A model generated the notes under the pieces. It searched no databases. It saw only the letters and a list, made by a program, of their open reading frames with translations, and was not told where the DNA came from. A program made the position numbers and the translations under genes. A stretch of 53,560 bases of DNA from Heritagella_A intestinalis (GTDB lineage Bacteria > Bacillota > Clostridia > Oscillospirales > Acutalibacteraceae): assembly GCA_904418995.1 (NCBI GenBank), contig CAJFQF010000015.1, forward strand, positions 1-53,560, read 5' to 3'. Below are positions 51,909-53,560 of this stretch, piece by piece (the stretch's first letter is position 1; the number at the start of each line of letters is the position of its first letter).

Positions 51909-53240
51909 ATGTCTTATGTCAGCGACCAGTTGGAAATCATCCGCAAAAAGAATGCCAGCGAGCCGGAATTTATCCAGGCCGTTACCGAGGTTTTGACCTC
52001 CCTGGAGCCTGTAATCGAGGCAAACCCGCAGTATGAGGCTGCCGGCATCCTGGAGCGCATCACCGAGCCTGAGCGCGTTGTGATGTTCCGTGTGCCGTGG
52101 GTGGACGACAACGGCAAGGTGCAGGTAAACCGCGGCTTCCGCGTACAGTTCAACTCCGCCATCGGCCCGTACAAGGGCGGCCTGCGCTTCCATCCTTCTG
52201 TAAACCTGGGCATTATCAAGTTCCTGGGCTTTGAGCAGATCCTGAAGAACTCCCTCACCGGCCTGCCCATCGGCGGCGGCAAGGGCGGCTCCGACTTCGA
52301 CCCCAAGGGCAAGTCCGACCGTGAAGTCATGGCTTTCTGCCAGAGCTTTATGACCGAGCTGTATCGCCACATCGGCCCTGACACCGACGTGCCCGCCGGC
52401 GACATCGGCGTAGGCGGCCGCGAGATCGGCTATATGTTCGGCCAGTACAAGCGCATCCGTGACGCTTACGAGGGCGTCCTCACCGGTAAGGGCCTGAACT
52501 TTGGCGGCTCCCTGGTGCGCACCGAGGCCACCGGCTATGGCCTGCTGTACTTCACCAACGCCATGCTGAAGAAGAACGGCCTCTCCATGGAAGGCAAGAC
52601 CGTTGTGGTTTCCGGCGCCGGCAACGTGGCAATCTACGCCACCGAGAAAGCTTATCAGCTGGGCGCCAAGGTTGTCACCATGTCCGACTCCACCGGCTGG
52701 GTGTACGATCCCGAGGGCATCGACCTGGCTGCCATCAAGGAGATCAAGGAAGTCAATCGCCAGCGCCTGAGCGAGTACACCAAGTATCGTCCCAACGCCC
52801 AGTACCACGAGGGCAAGGGCGTGTGGTCTATCCCCTGCGACATCGCTCTCCCCTGCGCTACCCAGAACGAGCTGAACAAGGAAGATGCTGAGATGCTGGT
52901 GAAGAACGGCGTTATCGCTGTGGCTGAGGGCGCTAACATGCCTTCCACCATGGAGGCCACCGAGGTCTTCCTGCAGAACGGCGTGCTCTTCGCTCCCGGC
53001 AAGGCTTCCAACGCCGGCGGCGTAGCTACCTCCGCTCTGGAGATGAGCCAGAACAGCATGCGGTACTCCTGGACCTTTGAAGAGGTTGACAAGAAGCTCC
53101 AGGACATCATGGAGAACATCTTCCGTCAGGCCGACGAGGCTGCCGAGAAGTACGGCCACTCCAAGAACTATGTCATGGGCGCTAACATTGCCGGCTTTGT
53201 CAAGGTTGCCGACGCGATGCTGGCCCAGGGTGTGGTTTGA
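51909..53240 (+). CDS. gdhA: NADP-type glutamate dehydrogenase
   Basis: The 443-residue hexameric-type enzyme has the substrate motif GPYKGGLRFHPSVN (about 87-100), the catalytic-site GGGKGG region (about 121-126), and the nucleotide motif SGAGNVAIYA (about 237-246). It aminates 2-oxoglutarate to glutamate and should feed glnA. AGGGGG precedes the ATG at 51909; the earlier Met at 51876 is not supported. Codon usage is strongly biased to C-ending codons, which suggests high expression. Confidence 0.96.
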   Translation: MSYVSDQLEIIRKKNASEPEFIQAVTEVLTSLEPVIEANPQYEAAGILERITEPERVVMFRVPWVDDNGKVQVNRGFRVQFNSAIGPYKGGLRFHPSVNLGIIKFLGFEQILKNSLTGLPIGGGKGGSDFDPKGKSDREVMAFCQSFMTELYRHIGPDTDVPAGDIGVGGREIGYMFGQYKRIRDAYEGVLTGKGLNFGGSLVRTEATGYGLLYFTNAMLKKNGLSMEGKTVVVSGAGNVAIYATEKAYQLGAKVVTMSDSTGWVYDPEGIDLAAIKEIKEVNRQRLSEYTKYRPNAQYHEGKGVWSIPCDIALPCATQNELNKEDAEMLVKNGVIAVAEGANMPSTMEATEVFLQNGVLFAPGKASNAGGVATSALEMSQNSMRYSWTFEEVDKKLQDIMENIFRQADEAAEKYGHSKNYVMGANIAGFVKVADAMLAQGVV

Positions 53241-53271
53241 TTTTCCGCTGCACATATCCATAAACAAAACC

Positions 53272-53302
53272 ACCGGGTTCGGGTTTCCGAGCCCGGTTTT
53301 TT
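53272..53302 (+). terminator. gdhA terminator
   Basis: ACCGGGTTCGG (53272-53282) pairs with CCGAGCCCGGT (53287-53297), one T·G pair, then TTTTTT. Confidence 0.92.
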
Positions 53303-53384
53303 GCTGCTCTTTTGCACCTGTTTAAGACTTCTCTCCCGAAAAGCACTGCAAAAGAGAAAACCATCCGGAAAACGGATGTGCACC

Positions 53385-53560
53385 TGTAAAATGAAAGTAG
53401 ACACTCACAAAAGTGTGGGTGTCTGCTTTTTTTCATGGTAAGATAGAGAAAAGGAGGAATAGAAATGGGAAAGAAAGGGACACCACATCGGAAGTGGAGC
53501 AAAGAGGAAAAACTGTATTACATCCATCTGCACCTGGACGAGCATCTTTCGGTCATGGAA
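53385..53560 (+). mobile_element. Left end of an insertion sequence (partial)
   Basis: The gdhA-flanking DNA changes near TGTAAAATGAAAGTAGACAC (53385-53404), which looks like an IS terminal repeat, with an adjoining GTAGACAC/GTGTCTGC hairpin. A transposase-type ORF follows with its own AAAGGAGG. The element runs off the window. A small CATCCG/CGGATG hairpin lies just before it. Confidence 0.6.
53465..53560 (+). CDS. IS OrfA-like HTH protein, partial
   Basis: The frame starts MGKKGTPHRKWSKEEKLYYI and continues to the edge as a basic, helical N-terminus (HLHLDEHLSVME) typical of IS3-group OrfA helix-turn-helix proteins. AAAGGAGG (53450-53457) lies seven bases before the ATG. Only 32 codons are visible, so family assignment is tentative. 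Confidence 0.55.
   Translation, partial: MGKKGTPHRKWSKEEKLYYIHLHLDEHLSVME

Overview
The window looks like a chromosomal segment from an anaerobic, spore-forming member of the Clostridia, probably of Oscillospiraceae type. The evidence is Firmicutes-style AGGAGG ribosome binding sites, GC-rich core genes, a complete sporulation sigma factor SigK with a pro-sequence, a PerR/reverse-rubrerythrin oxygen-defence pair, a high-molecular-weight rubredoxin, and both GluRS and GlnRS. This taxonomic call is an inference. I saw no rRNA, tRNA or CRISPR array.

Layout. 1-5.4 kb: the edge of one mobile element (a DUF4314 gene) abuts a truncated flavodoxin lipoprotein. Upstream of that are an iron-dependent alcohol dehydrogenase, a lipoprotein esterase and a CDP-glycerol glycerophosphotransferase. 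5.4-10.8 kb: DUF3892 protein, uracil permease, flavin reductase-rubredoxin, RarA and GlyA. 10.8-18.9 kb: intergenic repeats, then a mannoside-use locus (GH38 alpha-mannosidase, ROK protein, GntR repressor) divergent from a mannose-6-phosphate isomerase fused to a degenerate kinase-like domain. The divergent promoters share one large inverted repeat. 18.9-21.6 kb: accessory cluster of small membrane proteins and lipoproteins with an XRE regulator.

21.66-29.56 kb is a 7.8-kb integrative element inserted in the 3' end of the reverse rubrerythrin gene. It is bounded by 87-bp direct repeats (84/87 identical, all three differences silent). It carries a tyrosine integrase with repeated arm-type sites, a promoter with a (TA)9 tract, small DNA-binding proteins, three membrane proteins (one zinc-ribbon, one DUF4234), an SF2 helicase flanked by paired hairpins and a duplicated ~115-bp leader, two small ORFs and a serine recombinase. 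It also supplies a replacement terminator for the gene it splits. I see no relaxase, capsid or conjugation gene. This is the best candidate for something undescribed.

29.5-36.8 kb: rubrerythrin-PerR, SigK, a CmpB-family membrane protein, FtsH with a small overlapping partner, and a RodA/FtsW protein. 37-53.2 kb: glutamate, glutamine and purine metabolism: gltX, glnS, guaA, purA, purB, purC, dapF, glnA and divergent gdhA. It is interrupted by an AT-rich pair encoding an exported 723-residue protein and a lipoprotein that looks foreign. The right edge enters an insertion sequence resembling the IS3 group.

Intergenic repeats recur beside minus-strand stop codons of glyA, the GH38 gene, purB and, in a related form, glnA. 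Most operons end in clear hairpin terminators.
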